NCBI GenBank assembly: GCA_008729055.1
Contig: SDUX01000156.1
Span: forward strand, 56,481 to 120,480
DNA from: Pyropia haitanensis
Lineage: Eukaryota > Rhodophyta > Bangiophyceae > Bangiales > Bangiaceae
DNA length: 64,000 bases
Direction of reading: 5' to 3'
In this document: piece by piece, positions 10,390 through 21,600 of the stretch
Layout of the letters: each line of letters begins with the position of its first letter
How positions within the stretch are numbered: position 1 is the stretch's first letter
Notes under the pieces: generated by a model
The model's input: only the letters and a program-made list of their open reading frames with translations
The model's database searches: none
What the model was told of the DNA's origin: nothing
Program-made: the position numbers and the translations under genes

Positions 10390-13300
10390 CTGGGCCCGCC
10401 GCGGCGCGGTCGGCAGTGACGGCAGCGACAGCATCAGCGGCCACGGCGTCGAAAGCGACAGCGACAACAACACCGACAGCGACAGCGGCCGCGACCGCGG
10501 CAGCGGCAGCAGCAGCCACCGAAACCGCAGCGGCGGCAGCGACAGAAGCCGCGGTGGCGGCTGTAACTGCGGCAACAGAGGCCGCGGCGGAGGCAGCCAC
10601 GGCAGCGGCGACGGTCGCCGCGACAGTATCAGTGACCGCGGCAGCGACAAAAGTCCACAGCGGCTCCAGCCACAAACGCCTCCCCGGCAAGAGCGACAAA
10701 CGGCGCTCAAGGCGATGGCGGCCACATCGGCGGCCGCGCGGCGGCCGCGAGGGACACCGCGGTAGCGACAAAGACAGACGCCGCGGCGACCGCAACCACA
10801 GACGTCCCGCAGGCGGCAGGAAGAATAGCCAGGTCGACTGCAGCTACAGTGGCACCATGAGCGCCTGCGACAACGGCAGTGGCAGCAATGATAACGTCCG
10901 CGGCGGCAGCGGCTGCCAAACAAGGCCCACCTCGTCGACCGCAGCGACAGACGCCGCCGAAAGCGGCGGGATGGCGTGAAAACGGCGGGCCATCTCAGGG
11001 TAGAGCGGCACCGACAGCTGCGTGGCGGCGTCAAAGGCGAGGGCAGGAGAAGAAAATCCGCGACGCCGACGGCAAAGATCGCGTCGCACTGACGGCAGGA
11101 AGGCGGGGTTGACGCAGGCGGGGAGACAGCGCTGACGGCCGCGCGGCTCTACCGGCGTCGAGTGGCTGTGCCAAACGAGTGGGGGAGCGGCGGTTAACCA
11201 GCGAAATGGCGCCGGAAACTGGGATGAGACGGGGCCATCCGCCCTCACGCCATCGCTGCCCCCCCAACCAGCGCCCAACCAACCCGTGTCGTCGCCATCG
11301 GTCGGCGCGATGGGACTCCATCACGGTTCCGCACAGCAGCGGCAGCAGCAGCGGCAGCGGCAGTAGCAGCCGCAGCGGCCACGGCAGCGGCAGCGGCCGC
11401 GGCGGCGGCAGCGCCAACAGCGGAAGCGATGAACACGATGGACCTACCAGCCGCGACGGCGGTAACGTCAGCGGCGTCGCCGCGCGGCAGCGACAGCGGC
11501 GCGGGCAGAGACGAAGACTGCCACGCTGCGACCGCGGCCGCGACGCCCGAAGGCCGCGGTGGACACGACGCCCCATCGTACCGCCGCTGCTGCCAACAAG
11601 CGCGACTCGCGAAGCCGGCCGCCACCGTCCAACGCCGCCTCTAGCAGGACGCGCCGCCGAATCGTCCAAGGGCAGACGTCCACTGCCGCGGCGCGAAGCG
11701 CATGGCGCCCGACGCCAACGGCAGCAGCGTGCGCTACGCGCTCATGTTAGCGCGGCAGCCCAATCCGCCGCCACAAGTGGCAGGCGCCGTCACCCCACCA
11801 ATCAGACAAAGGCCACATCCAGCAACAAAAGAGAAAGAGGCGGCACAGACGGGAGCGGCCGTTGGAATGGCCGAGGCGCAGCCAAACCACCGGTCGAGCG
11901 CCGGAAAAGTCAGCATCGGCGACTGGGTGACGGGGCAGGAGGTCACCACGTCGGGGATGGCCGCGCTACAACACGGGCGAGGCAGGAGCGACACCCAAAC
12001 ACCGGGAGGAGGCGGCAACGACAGGCGCGGCGTCACCACGACATCGTCAGCTCCAACGACAGCGGCGGCAGCGGGAACACCACAGGGAGCCGCAGGAACG
12101 ACGGTGGGAGCAGTAGAGACGACGAACGTGGCAGTATCAACGACCGGGGAGGGCAGCATGGCCGGGACGGCGTCAGCACCGAAGAGAGGGGCCACGTGGA
12201 GCAAAAAAGAGGGGGGAGGAGCGGCAACGGCAGTGGCGCCAGCGGCGGCGGCAGCGGGGGATCGCCTCGACGATGTGGCATCAGCGACAAAGAGGGCAGA
12301 CCACCACGACGGGAGGGCGTCGCCGACGCCAGGCGTCGGGCGGCCGCCGCGCCGGGGGGTAGGGCACGGCGGAACGTCGCAGGCGCGGCGGCAGCGGCCA
12401 CAGCGCGCCAACGACAAAGAAGCGGCGGCGCAAGGCGGCGATGACTCAACACCGGCTTGGTGACGGCAATGAGGGGCAGATGACCGCCACGAAGGGGGGC
12501 GGCGATGCGCCGAGGTGGGGGCGGCCGCCGCGTCGGTGCGGGTGCGGCGGCCACAAGCGGCGGCGGCGCGTGCACGGCGGTCAAGGGAACGCCGCCACCC
12601 GTGCGCGCCGTCAGTGATGGGGGGGCTACAACATCCAGACACCCCAGCAAGCGACCACGACAGAAGCGGCGACACCAGCGACCCACAGCACCTCATCGAC
12701 GACGGTAGGGTGGCAGCGACGCGGGGAGCAGCCTTGGGAAGGAGGAGCCAGTGGTGGCGGCGGAGGAAGGGGGCTTGACGGCCGGCCAGGCGGCGGCAGC
12801 AGCAACAACGGGGGGGGTGGTGACCGCGCATGGAAGAGGGTACCCACGGCGGCGATGTCATGACGATCGGTGTACCTCGGCGGAGGAGAGGCTGCGTCAC
12901 CGCCGCGTGGGGAAGTCCTGTCGAGGGATTGGGGAGCCGCAGCGGTGAAGAGGCGAGACCGCTACGGACAAAGTGCGGCCACGGCGGGTGGTGCAGCTTG
13001 ACGATGGGGCGGGATACCGCCGCAAAGCGGGCGTCTCAGCCGCGGCTGGGGGCTAACTGCGATGATGAGGGGGGGGGAACAAAGTGGCTCCCCGAGAAGA
13101 GCGTCGGCTTGCAGACGGGCTGGTAGTGGTGTGGCGGGGGAAGGCGCCATAACGGCGAGAGAGGCGCCCGAGCGACGGCAGGGGCGCTGTCGACGACGAG
13201 GGGCAGGCAGTGACGGATGACAACGGCGCCACGACAGGGGTGCGGTGGCAACGACGGGGGAGAAGTGCAGAAAAGGCGACATGGAGGAAGGCGCCGCCAT

Positions 13301-13700
13301 AGAGACGGGCGGAACGCCGGGACGACCAGCACGCGGCGACAACGCCTTGAGACCGGTCCGCCCGGACGCGAGAGGGGAATCTGCAAATGGGGGGGCGGTG
13401 CCAACGACGGCAGGGGGAGGGGAGCCGCCACACCCGATGGTAACGACGACGAGCTCGATACACGAGGCGGCGCAACGGCACGACGGTCATCGCCAGCGGC
13501 GGCCGGCAATTTCCGATGCGACGCGTGGCGTGGGGTGACACGGCCGATGCGGGACGGCGTGATGGTGCGTTCACGACGGGGTCACATGGCGGGCCCTCGT
13601 AGCAACCAACGGGGGGATGACAAGTGAGAGGCGCCGATAGGACATCGGCGGCAACGACGACGTCGGACACCGTCGATGACGAAAGGGGCAGCCGCAGAAG
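10390..13700. repeat. T-depleted GC-rich low-complexity arm
   Basis: About 3.3 kb of GCGGCAGCGACAG / CGGCAACGACG-like sequence that is rich in A but nearly devoid of T on the plus strand; several 60-base rows contain one to six T. Frames on both strands are open because TA dinucleotides are rare. The longest, 11734-12900 minus and 11702-12463 plus, have no domains and are not called. Read on the minus strand this arm resembles the plus strand of the 17.1-27.1 kb arm. Confidence 0.6.
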
Positions 13701-15399
13701 GGGAGCGGCCGAGCCGCCGCCGCCGTGGTCCGCGGGGCGCCGGTATATATACACGTCGTCCCCCCCCCCCCAGTCCCCGTTACCTGCCCAGCCCGACCGG
13801 TCGCAGTACCCGCGCCGCGGCCGCCGCCGCCGCCACTACTGCCGCTGCTGCCCTCACTCAGTGAAACGGCTAGCGAACAGGGGCGGGGAAGGGGGGGGAA
13901 GCTCCCGCCAGCCCACCGCCGCCGCCGCGGCCGAGGCGCCGAGCAGGGGTGACAACGGCCCGGCGCGGCTGAGCGCCCTACAGCCGTGGCGGGAGCACGG
14001 AATGGAGGGCGGGTGTAGGGGTGGGAAGGGGAGGAGGAAGGGGCGGGCGCGCCGTGGCCGCCCGCGGCCCCCCCGCGGCGCGCTGCAGCGTGGCGGGAAG
14101 GGAAGAGATAAACGGAACGCGGGAGCGTCGCGTTGCGTGCGTGGCGGCAGGAGAGACGACAGCGGCCGACTGGCAAAGCGGGCGAGCAGAAAGCTTGGGG
14201 GGCCGTCACGTGCAGGAGTGGGTGCGCGCGGTGGGAGGTGGAGGCGATGGGAGCGAAGAGCGGGAAAGTCACGGTGCGGCCACGCCGCTCGCCGCCCTGC
14301 CGCCCGCCGCTGTCCACCTTCCCGCCAGTTGGGCCTTTGCGTGAGCCGTCCGCGACGGGCGACGCCGCAGGCCCCGCCCACTCCACGCGCTCCCGTCATG
14401 GCCTCCCCCGGCCGTGGGAGCCGGTCCATCGGTCCCCCGCGCGCGAGGGCGTCGGGGGGTGGCCCGATGCAGCTGCCACCCGCGAGAGTCCGGCCGCCCT
14501 CCCGGCCGTCGGTTGTCCATCTCCTCCTCCCCCCCCCTTGCGCAACGCCACCACCACCCGCGCCGGCGCGTCCGTCCCCAGCCGTCACAACCGCCGGGCC
14601 GCGGGCGGCCCGCGCCCCGCCCATCGACACGCACCAAAACGGCCACCGTCGCCGACGCGCACAGCCGCCACTGCACCACGCACCGCGTGGAGGGAGAAGT
14701 ACGGGGCGGGGGGAAGGGGGGGTGGGGGAACGTGGTGACGCGCCGCCAGCAGTCCCTCCCGGTCAAATCGCCCCCGCCGCGGGCGACGCGTTGCGCGCTC
14801 GCGCGCGCGCGCCGTCGGGCGGCAGGCCGCCTCTTCCCGCCAGCGAGCGGCCGCGCCCGCCGTCTCGGCCGCCGAAAAGCCGCCGCCACCCCCTTCCCCC
14901 CCCCATCCCCCTCTGGTTGCGGCCCTCGCGCCGCGCAGCAGTCCTCGAGGAGCTGGGACCGACCGGACTCAGGGGGCGCCGGCTGGGCCGCCGCCGACCG
15001 ACACGCCCCGACATGGCCACCGCCCACCCGACGCGACGCTGCTGCCGCCCGACGCAGCGCAGGAAGAAGAGCGGTGGGAGAGGGGGGGTCGGGAGGTGGT
15101 ACTGAGGGGGGCGTCATGGTGCATGCCGTGGCCCACTCTGCCGCTGCCGGGAGGGGGTCTCCGCACGGCGCGGGCGCGGTGCGGGGTGGTCGATTCGGCG
15201 GGCCAGCGGCGCGCCCAGCCACCGCGGCCGCCGCGGCGCGGGCCTTCGCGCAGGCAGGGGGCGCCGCGGGCGGCAGCCGCCCACCACACTAGCGCTGGCT
15301 GCTGTTTTTTTGAGCGGGGGGGGGTGGCCGCCGCGCCGCCTCCGGCGTGCGCCGGCCGTCGACAGGCGAAAGCACGCCGGCCGCGGCGCCACGCGCCCA

Positions 15400-15495
15400 G
15401 GATCTGTGGCGGGAAATCGCTGGGCTGGCGGCCGCTCGGTGGGCCGGGATCTGTGGCGGGAAACCGCTGAGCTGGCGGTTGCTAGGTCGGCCGGC
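15400..15495. promoter_or_regulatory. 47-bp tandem duplication with two E2F-like sites
   Basis: GGATCTGTGGCGGGAAA(T/C)CGCTG recurs with a 47-bp spacing (15401 and 15448). Each unit contains GGCGGGAAA (15408-15416 and 15455-15463), the reverse complement of the E2F/DP consensus core TTTCCCGCC. Related GGCGGGAA sequences lie nearby. This fits a cell-cycle-regulated promoter, but binding is inferred from the motif only. Confidence 0.35.
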
Positions 15496-16900
15496 CCTGT
15501 CATTCGGTGTCCCTTCCAGCCGCAACCACTAACGCCAGCCGTCTCGAGTGAAGATCATCTGCTGGACCGTACGTTGAAGAACCCCCCAAAGCCGTGCTCG
15601 CACACGGTTCCGCGTGAGGTGTGCGCGACCGGCGGGAGCAAGGAAATCGCGCAGCGTTTACGGGCACGTCACGGCCGCCGCGCACCGCGGTTCGGCGTGA
15701 GGCGCGTGGCGCTGCGGCCGTGGCGGCCTTCCCGGTGGGACGCTGCCGGCTTGGCGGGCGTCCCGACCCGCACCCACACAAAGCTCATTCGAGAAGCGCA
15801 CTGTCAATTGCATCTGCGGAAGCATAAGGGAAGGCGTCTGAGGAATCTGATTTTTTCTGCTTTTTTGTTTGTTTTTTTGAACGCGAACGTCCCGCAACAC
15901 CTGTTACGGCGCATCCGCGCGGCGCAAATGCCCCGGGGTGGAGCGGCACGCCGGCCGCCGGCCGCCCCTCTCCCACCACCTGACCGCTCCCGGCCCCCCC
16001 CCCCCTTTCCCCAGAGCCTGGGGAGGGGTCACCAACAGAGAAGAACGTGCCGTGGCGGGAGGGCGGCGGCCACCAGCCGCGGCGCCCGCCCGTTCATGGC
16101 AGATGACGATGGACGACCCGACGCCGCCCACCGTGGCCTGCCACGGCCCGCCGGCGCGCGAAAAACCAAAAGAAATCAGGCCGCGGCGTGGCGCGCGCTC
16201 TTGCGCGCGCTCTGTGCGGAGGGGGGAGGGGCGGCAGCGCGACGGCGGGGCGGCCATTATCGCGGCGGGCGGTCCGGAGCGCGCGCGCCGCGGGCGGCGG
16301 GTTGCGGTGCACCGCAGGCGACGCCGCGGCCCCCCACCCGCATCCCCCAACGCTGTCCGCGTCGGCCAGCTCGGGGAGCGGTCGCAGCGGGAGGGCGGCG
16401 GGAAACAATGGCGGCCGCCGCCGCCGCCGGCGGACCGCCATTTTCCTGCATCGCCGGCCCAGTAGGAGGGAGCGAGTCTGCTGCGGCCGCGGGGCGGCCC
16501 GGCTGGGTGGCGGCCCCGGAGGCGCGCGTCGGTCGCGCGCCCCCCCCTCCCGCGCATTTCCCTATGGGCTGGCGCGGGAGCCGACGCGGCCGGGCACCCG
16601 TGGCGGGCTCGCCGCGCGACAGCGGTCGGCGCGCTCGGGCGCGCCGGCGTGGCGTCCCACGCGCTCATCCACCCCGCCACTCCCGTTTGCCGCGCGGCGC
16701 GTTCTCCGGCGCTCACAGTCTACCAGCGCCCGTTTCGCCTTCCCCGCTTCCCGCCCCACCCCGTCCGGCCTTCGCGCGCGCGCGCATTTGCAAGTGCGGG
16801 ACGCGGCGTACACGCCATGCCCGCGCCGTGCACTCGCGCCGCCCCCCCCCCCCAACCAGCGTCCTGCGGGTCCACTGCCCCTCCCGGCGTTTGTGCCGCG

Positions 16901-16908
16901 TATTTATA
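16901..16908 (+). promoter_or_regulatory. TATA-like box
   Basis: TATTTATA in otherwise very GC-rich DNA, about 170 bases upstream of the ATG at 17075 and just before the start of the A-depleted arm. Confidence 0.3.
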
Positions 16909-17074
16909 CGTCGCTCCCCCACACGCCGGCGCGCGGGCCTGCCGCCACTCGGCCATCATCCACTATCGTCCACCCCGGCTGCGGTCACCGCGACCGCCCG
17001 TCGCGACGCCCGACTGCACCGGTGGCGCCACCCCCCGTCATGACGGCGCCCGCCGGTGATGCGGCCGGTGACCG

Positions 17075-17251
17075 ATGGCGTCAGGTGCTTTCGCGGCTGC
17101 CGCGGTCGCCGCTGGTGCCGCCGCCGCTGTTGTTGGTCCTGCCGGTGCCGACGTGGACGGTTGCCGCCGTCTTGCGCGCGCCGGCTGTTTCGGCGCGGGC
17201 ATTGCCTCTTCGTGCCCTGCTCCCTCCCCAATCCATGGCACGGATCCTCTG
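17075..17251 (+). CDS. Possible first exon of an unidentified plus-strand gene
   Basis: An ATG (17075) opens an Ala-rich, hydrophobic-looking N-terminus (MASGAFAAAAVAAGAAAAVV...) of about 59 codons. It reaches CTGCG|GTGCGT, a plausible splice donor near 17251; unspliced, it ends after 74 codons. It lies 170 bases after a TATA-like box and at the exact point where the plus strand becomes A-depleted, as expected for the start of a transcription unit. No downstream exon was identified with confidence, and the product is unknown. Confidence 0.22.
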
Positions 17252-18639
17252 CGGTGCGTCTCAACTTTTCGACTGTTGCTCTGCGAGCCCGTGTGTTGAC
17301 GTCTGTTTCTTTGTCTCGCCCCCCTGAGAGAGCTGCTTTGGTGTGTCCCACCCACCCAATCCGCCTCCGCTTCGCGGTCGTCGCCTCCCCTCGCCCCGCG
17401 ACCGGCGGCGCCAAGTTTGGAGTAGGCGAGTGTCCCTGCCGCCGGTTGCCCCCTTCCTGTAATATGGACGGGGCCTTGCCGTCGGGCTCGAATGGGGGAG
17501 GCATTTTGGGGTTCCTCGTTTGTGTGGAGCCCTCGCGGGGGTGATGGGGCGCCAGTGGCTTGGCGTCCGACGCTCCACCCCCCCGCGTGCAGCGCCCCCG
17601 TCCGCTGCTCTTGCGCAGTGGCTGGAAGAGGGTGAGGGGATCAGCTGGGGGTGGACGGCAACTGCGCCTCGCGCCGCGCGGCATCGGCGCGCGGGCGGCG
17701 GGAAGAGGGGGAGGGCGCGCCCGCGCACGCGCCCGCTTCCCACTTCTCTTGCTCGCGGCGTCGTTGCACCGCCGCTACGGCGCATCGGCGGTGCGGGTTT
17801 GGGTGGGGAGGGGCGTTGCGACCGTGGACCGTAATCCCGTGCCTGTGCTGACTGTTACGTTTTGTTTGCTGTATGTGGCCGTGTGCCTTGTCGGTCCGTG
17901 AACTTTCCCGTTTTAGTTTTGGTGTCGCTGTGTTTTTGATCGCCCGCTCCTCCCCATCTCTCCCCGCCTCTCCACGCGCCACCACTGATCCGCCATCCGC
18001 CGATGCCGGCGTCTTCTCCGTCCCTGCTTTGCTTTTGGTTTACCGCCGGCGCCTGCTGCAGGTGCTGACGGACGTCGACGGCGGCAAGGCACGTGGGGGG
18101 GACTTTTTCCGCTGCGCACCGCGGTGGCCGCTGCTTTCGCTCGTGGCGCCGCCCATTGCTACGCGCTTTTGCGGTGGGCGGCAGCGACGGCCTTGCGGGA
18201 TCGTGGCGCCCTCGGGCGCGTGCGTGGACCGCCGCCGCTACTCGCAGTCGCGGGGCTGCCGTTTGCTGCCGGCGACGGTGGCGGGCGGCGGCGGCGCTGG
18301 GGCGGTGTGGTGGCGCTCGCGGCACGCCTAGACGGTGCGCGCGCGTGCTTTTGGGCGTGGCTGCCGCGCGGCTGCCGCCCGTGTGGACGGTGCTCGGCGT
18401 CCAGGTGGGACCTTGGCGTTGGCACTCGCCGTCGATGGTGGTCTTGGGCGGTGCGGGCGGCCGCTCCCCGCTCTTAGGTCGGCTGCCGTGACCCCAGTGC
18501 GTGCTGGCGGTCGTAGGACCGGCGGCGGCCTGGCGCGCGCGGCCGGGTGGCGGCGGTGAGCGCCTGCTTATGTCGTGGCTGCTGTCTTTTTTCTGGGCCA
18601 GAGGCGGCGAGCGGCGGCGACAAGGTGGGTCGTGGGGTT
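17252..18639. other. A-depleted GC-rich sequence, no supported gene
   Basis: T/G/C-rich DNA on the plus strand. Short frames (for example 17873-18331) have no domains. It grades into the degenerate 54-bp repeat array. Confidence 0.4.
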
Positions 18640-21600
18640 CAGCCATGCCGACGACGGCGGCCGCTGCCGTACTGGTGGCGTGGGGGCGCCAGCGTCGTTT
18701 TGTGGCAGCAGTGCGGGGCGGTGACGTTGGCTGGCGGCTGGCGCACGCTGCTGGCGTCGGCGGCGCCCGAGTCTTTGACGGCGCAGCTGCGTTTGCTGCC
18801 CATGGCCATGCTGACCGGAGCTGACAAGTCAGGCATAGCGGGCACGCATGGATGAGGCTGATGCCGGCTGCTGCCGTCTAGGTGGCGGGGCGATGCTGGA
18901 TCATTGCCAAAGGGGCTTGCTGTTGGCGATGCCTTGGCGGCGACGGGCTGCTGCTGGCGTTTGCGGCGAGCAGTGGCAGTCTTGCCGGGTGGCCGCACTC
19001 GCCGCCGTTGTCGGCGGTGGGTGGCCCATCGGTGACCGGGAGGTGGTGCTCGCCGCCGACGCTGGCGACGGGCGGCTCTTCGTGTCGTTGTGGGAGAGGC
19101 TCTTGACACCGGGTGCTGGGGCTGGCCGGCGTCAGCGTTGGTGGGTGGGTTCCGCTTGGCGTCGGCGCCAGCACCCGGCGGGTGCTGGTTGGCGGGCAGG
19201 TGCCGTTTGCCGCCAGCACTGCCTGTGGGCCGCTGCTGGTGATGGCGTGGGGTTGGCGGTCGCTACGGACTCTAGCGCCTCGCGGCTGCTGGCGTCGGCG
19301 GGGGGGACTGGTCTGGGCCCTCGAGTTGGCTCCCGGCGGGTGTTGTTTGACGGGGAGGTGGTGTGTGCCGCTGGTGTTGGTGGCTACGGGCTGCCGGCGC
19401 TGGCGGAGGGGTGGCGCATGCCGGCAGCTGGGACGGCGGGCGGCTGCTGGGGTGAGCCGGGGGGTGCCGCTCGCCACAGACTGTGCTGTTGGGTCGCCGC
19501 TTGTGTTGGCGGGGGTCTCCGCTCGCCGCTGGTTTTGACGGTGAGCGGCTGCTGGCGCTGGCGCAAGGCTGCTGCTGATGGTGGCGTGGAGGCGGCTGTT
19601 GTGGTCGGCTCTGGCGGCGGTCCGATGCTGGCGTTGGCGTGGGGGATGCGCTTTGGCGTCGCTGGTGACGGCGGTTGGCCGCTGGCGTTGACGGGGGGGT
19701 GGTGCTTGTCGCAGGACGCGGCGGCTGGCGGTTTCTGCTGTGGGTGGGCGAGGTGGCGCTCGCGTCTGGCGGTGCCGTCGGGTGGCTGGCTGGGTTGGCC
19801 AGGGGGTTGGCGCTTGCCGCAGACGTTGACGGCGCGCGGCGGGAGGCGTTGGCAGCGGTTGGACGCTGGTTGGATTGCGGAGGAAGCTCGCCGCCAGCTT
19901 TTGCGGCGGGCGGCCGCTCGGGTGGGCGCGGGGGTTGGACTTGGCGTCGCTGGTGGCAGCGGGTGTCTGCGTGTTGACCAGGAGGTGGCGCTTGCCGCCG
20001 GCTTGGGCGGCTCGCTGCTGTTTGCGTTGGCAAGGGGATGCCTGACGGCGTCGTTGGTGGCGGCGAGAGGCTGGTGACGTTGACTGGACGGTGACGCCCG
20101 CGGCTGGCTTTTTGCGGACGGCAGTTGCTGGCGTTGGCGTGGGAGTAACGCTCTGCGCAGGCGTAGGTGGCGAGTGGCCGATTGCGTTGGTGGTGATTGC
20201 CGCCGGCGTTGACGCCGGGCGCCTGCTCGCGTTGACTGTGGGGAGCCGCTTGCCGCCAGCGCTGGCGGCGGGCGGCTGCTCGCTGTGGCGTGCGGGTGAT
20301 GCTCGCCGCTGGCTCTTCCGTTTGACGGCCACTGGTGTTCGCGTCGGCACGATGCTTGCCGCGAGCGATTGCGGACGGCGGCTGCTGGCGGTGGCGGAGG
20401 GGTGGCGCTCGCCGCGGGCGTCGGTGGCTGGCGACTGCTGGCGTTGGCGGGGCGGTTGGCGCTCACTGCTGACTGTGCTGTCGCGGGGCTGCTATCGCTG
20501 GAGGAGACGGCTGTGTTTGGCACCGCTGTCGGCGGCGCGGGGCTGCTCGTGAGGGTGTGCCGTTTACCGCCGGCTTGGCCGTCGGATGACCGCTGGTGTC
20601 GCGAACGGTCGGCTGCTGTTTGGAGGGGGGGCGGCGCTTGCCGGCGGCTGTGGCGTTGGGCGGCTGCTGGCGTTGATACGGGCGGGTTGCTGGGCGTCGC
20701 TGGTGTTGGCGCACGGCTACATGCGTTGGCGCGGGGGGGGGTGCTTGCCGCCGACGTTGGCGGCGAGCGGCTGCTGGCGTTGGCTGTGGGGCTGCGCTCG
20801 GGGTTGCTGTTGGCGGCGGGGGGCTGCTGACGTTGGCGCGGGGGTGGCGCGTGTCGTCAGATGTGACGGCTGGCAGCTGCTGACTTTTCCAGCGGTCGGC
20901 CGCTGCTTGGTGGGACGGTGACGCCCGTGGCCGGGTTCGGCGGCCAGGGGCTGCTACTTTGGCTGGGATGTGGTGTTTGGTGCCGTTGTTGGCGGCGGGC
21001 GGTCTCTCGCGTTGGCGCGGGTGTGGCTGTTGGCGTCTCTGGCTGCGACTGGCGGCTGGTGGCGTTGTCCACGGGCGGGCACTCTTTGGCGGGTGGGACT
21101 CGCTCGCCGCCGGCATTGCCGTCAATCTTCCTCCGGCTTCACCGTTTGGTTGGCGCTTGCCGCCGGTGTTCGCGGCGAGCGGCTGCTGGTTTTGGCTGTG
21201 CGGTTTCGCTTGGGGCTGCAGTTGACGGTGGGCGGCCGCTGACGTTGGCGCGGGGGTGGCGCCGACCGTCCGTTTTGATGGCATGCGTCTGGTGGCGTGC
21301 CAGCGGTCGGCCGCTGTTTGGCCCGGGCGTGCAGCTCGCCATCGGTTTTGGCGGCGGGCGGCCGCTGTTGCTATGAGGGGGGGTGACGCTTGGCGTCGCT
21401 GATGACGGCAAGCGCCCGCTGGCGACGGCGGGGCGGCGGCGCTTGACGTCGATGTTTGCGCTCGGTGGCTGCCGTTTTTGCCTGGTAGGCGGTTCTCGCC
21501 GCCAGCGTTGGTAGCAGGCAGCTTGCCATTGGGCGGCTTTCGGTGTTGTGAGCGCGCGGCCGCTGGTTGGCGTCTGGGTGTCGATGACTGTCGGCGTTGG

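Larger units (their letters stand above)
13701..17074. other. GC-rich central region between two skewed arms, candidate divergent promoter area
   Basis: Base composition is balanced here (A about equal to T) while the flanks are strongly skewed in opposite directions. It includes GGTATATATACACG near 13741, a 47-bp tandem duplication carrying GGCGGGAAA (15400-15495), an AT-richer patch (about 15830-15880) and TATTTATA at 16901. Minus-strand sequence near 13790 has a good splice-donor match (GGGCAG|GTAACG). No gene can be delimited. Confidence 0.35.

Noticed and set aside
11179..12900. Frames of 388-421 codons in the T-depleted arm
   Set aside because: Pure low-complexity translation, opposite strands equally open, no recognisable domain.
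13624..15105. 493-codon plus-strand frame
   Set aside because: Arg/Pro/Gly composition with overlapping open frames in other phases; no motif.
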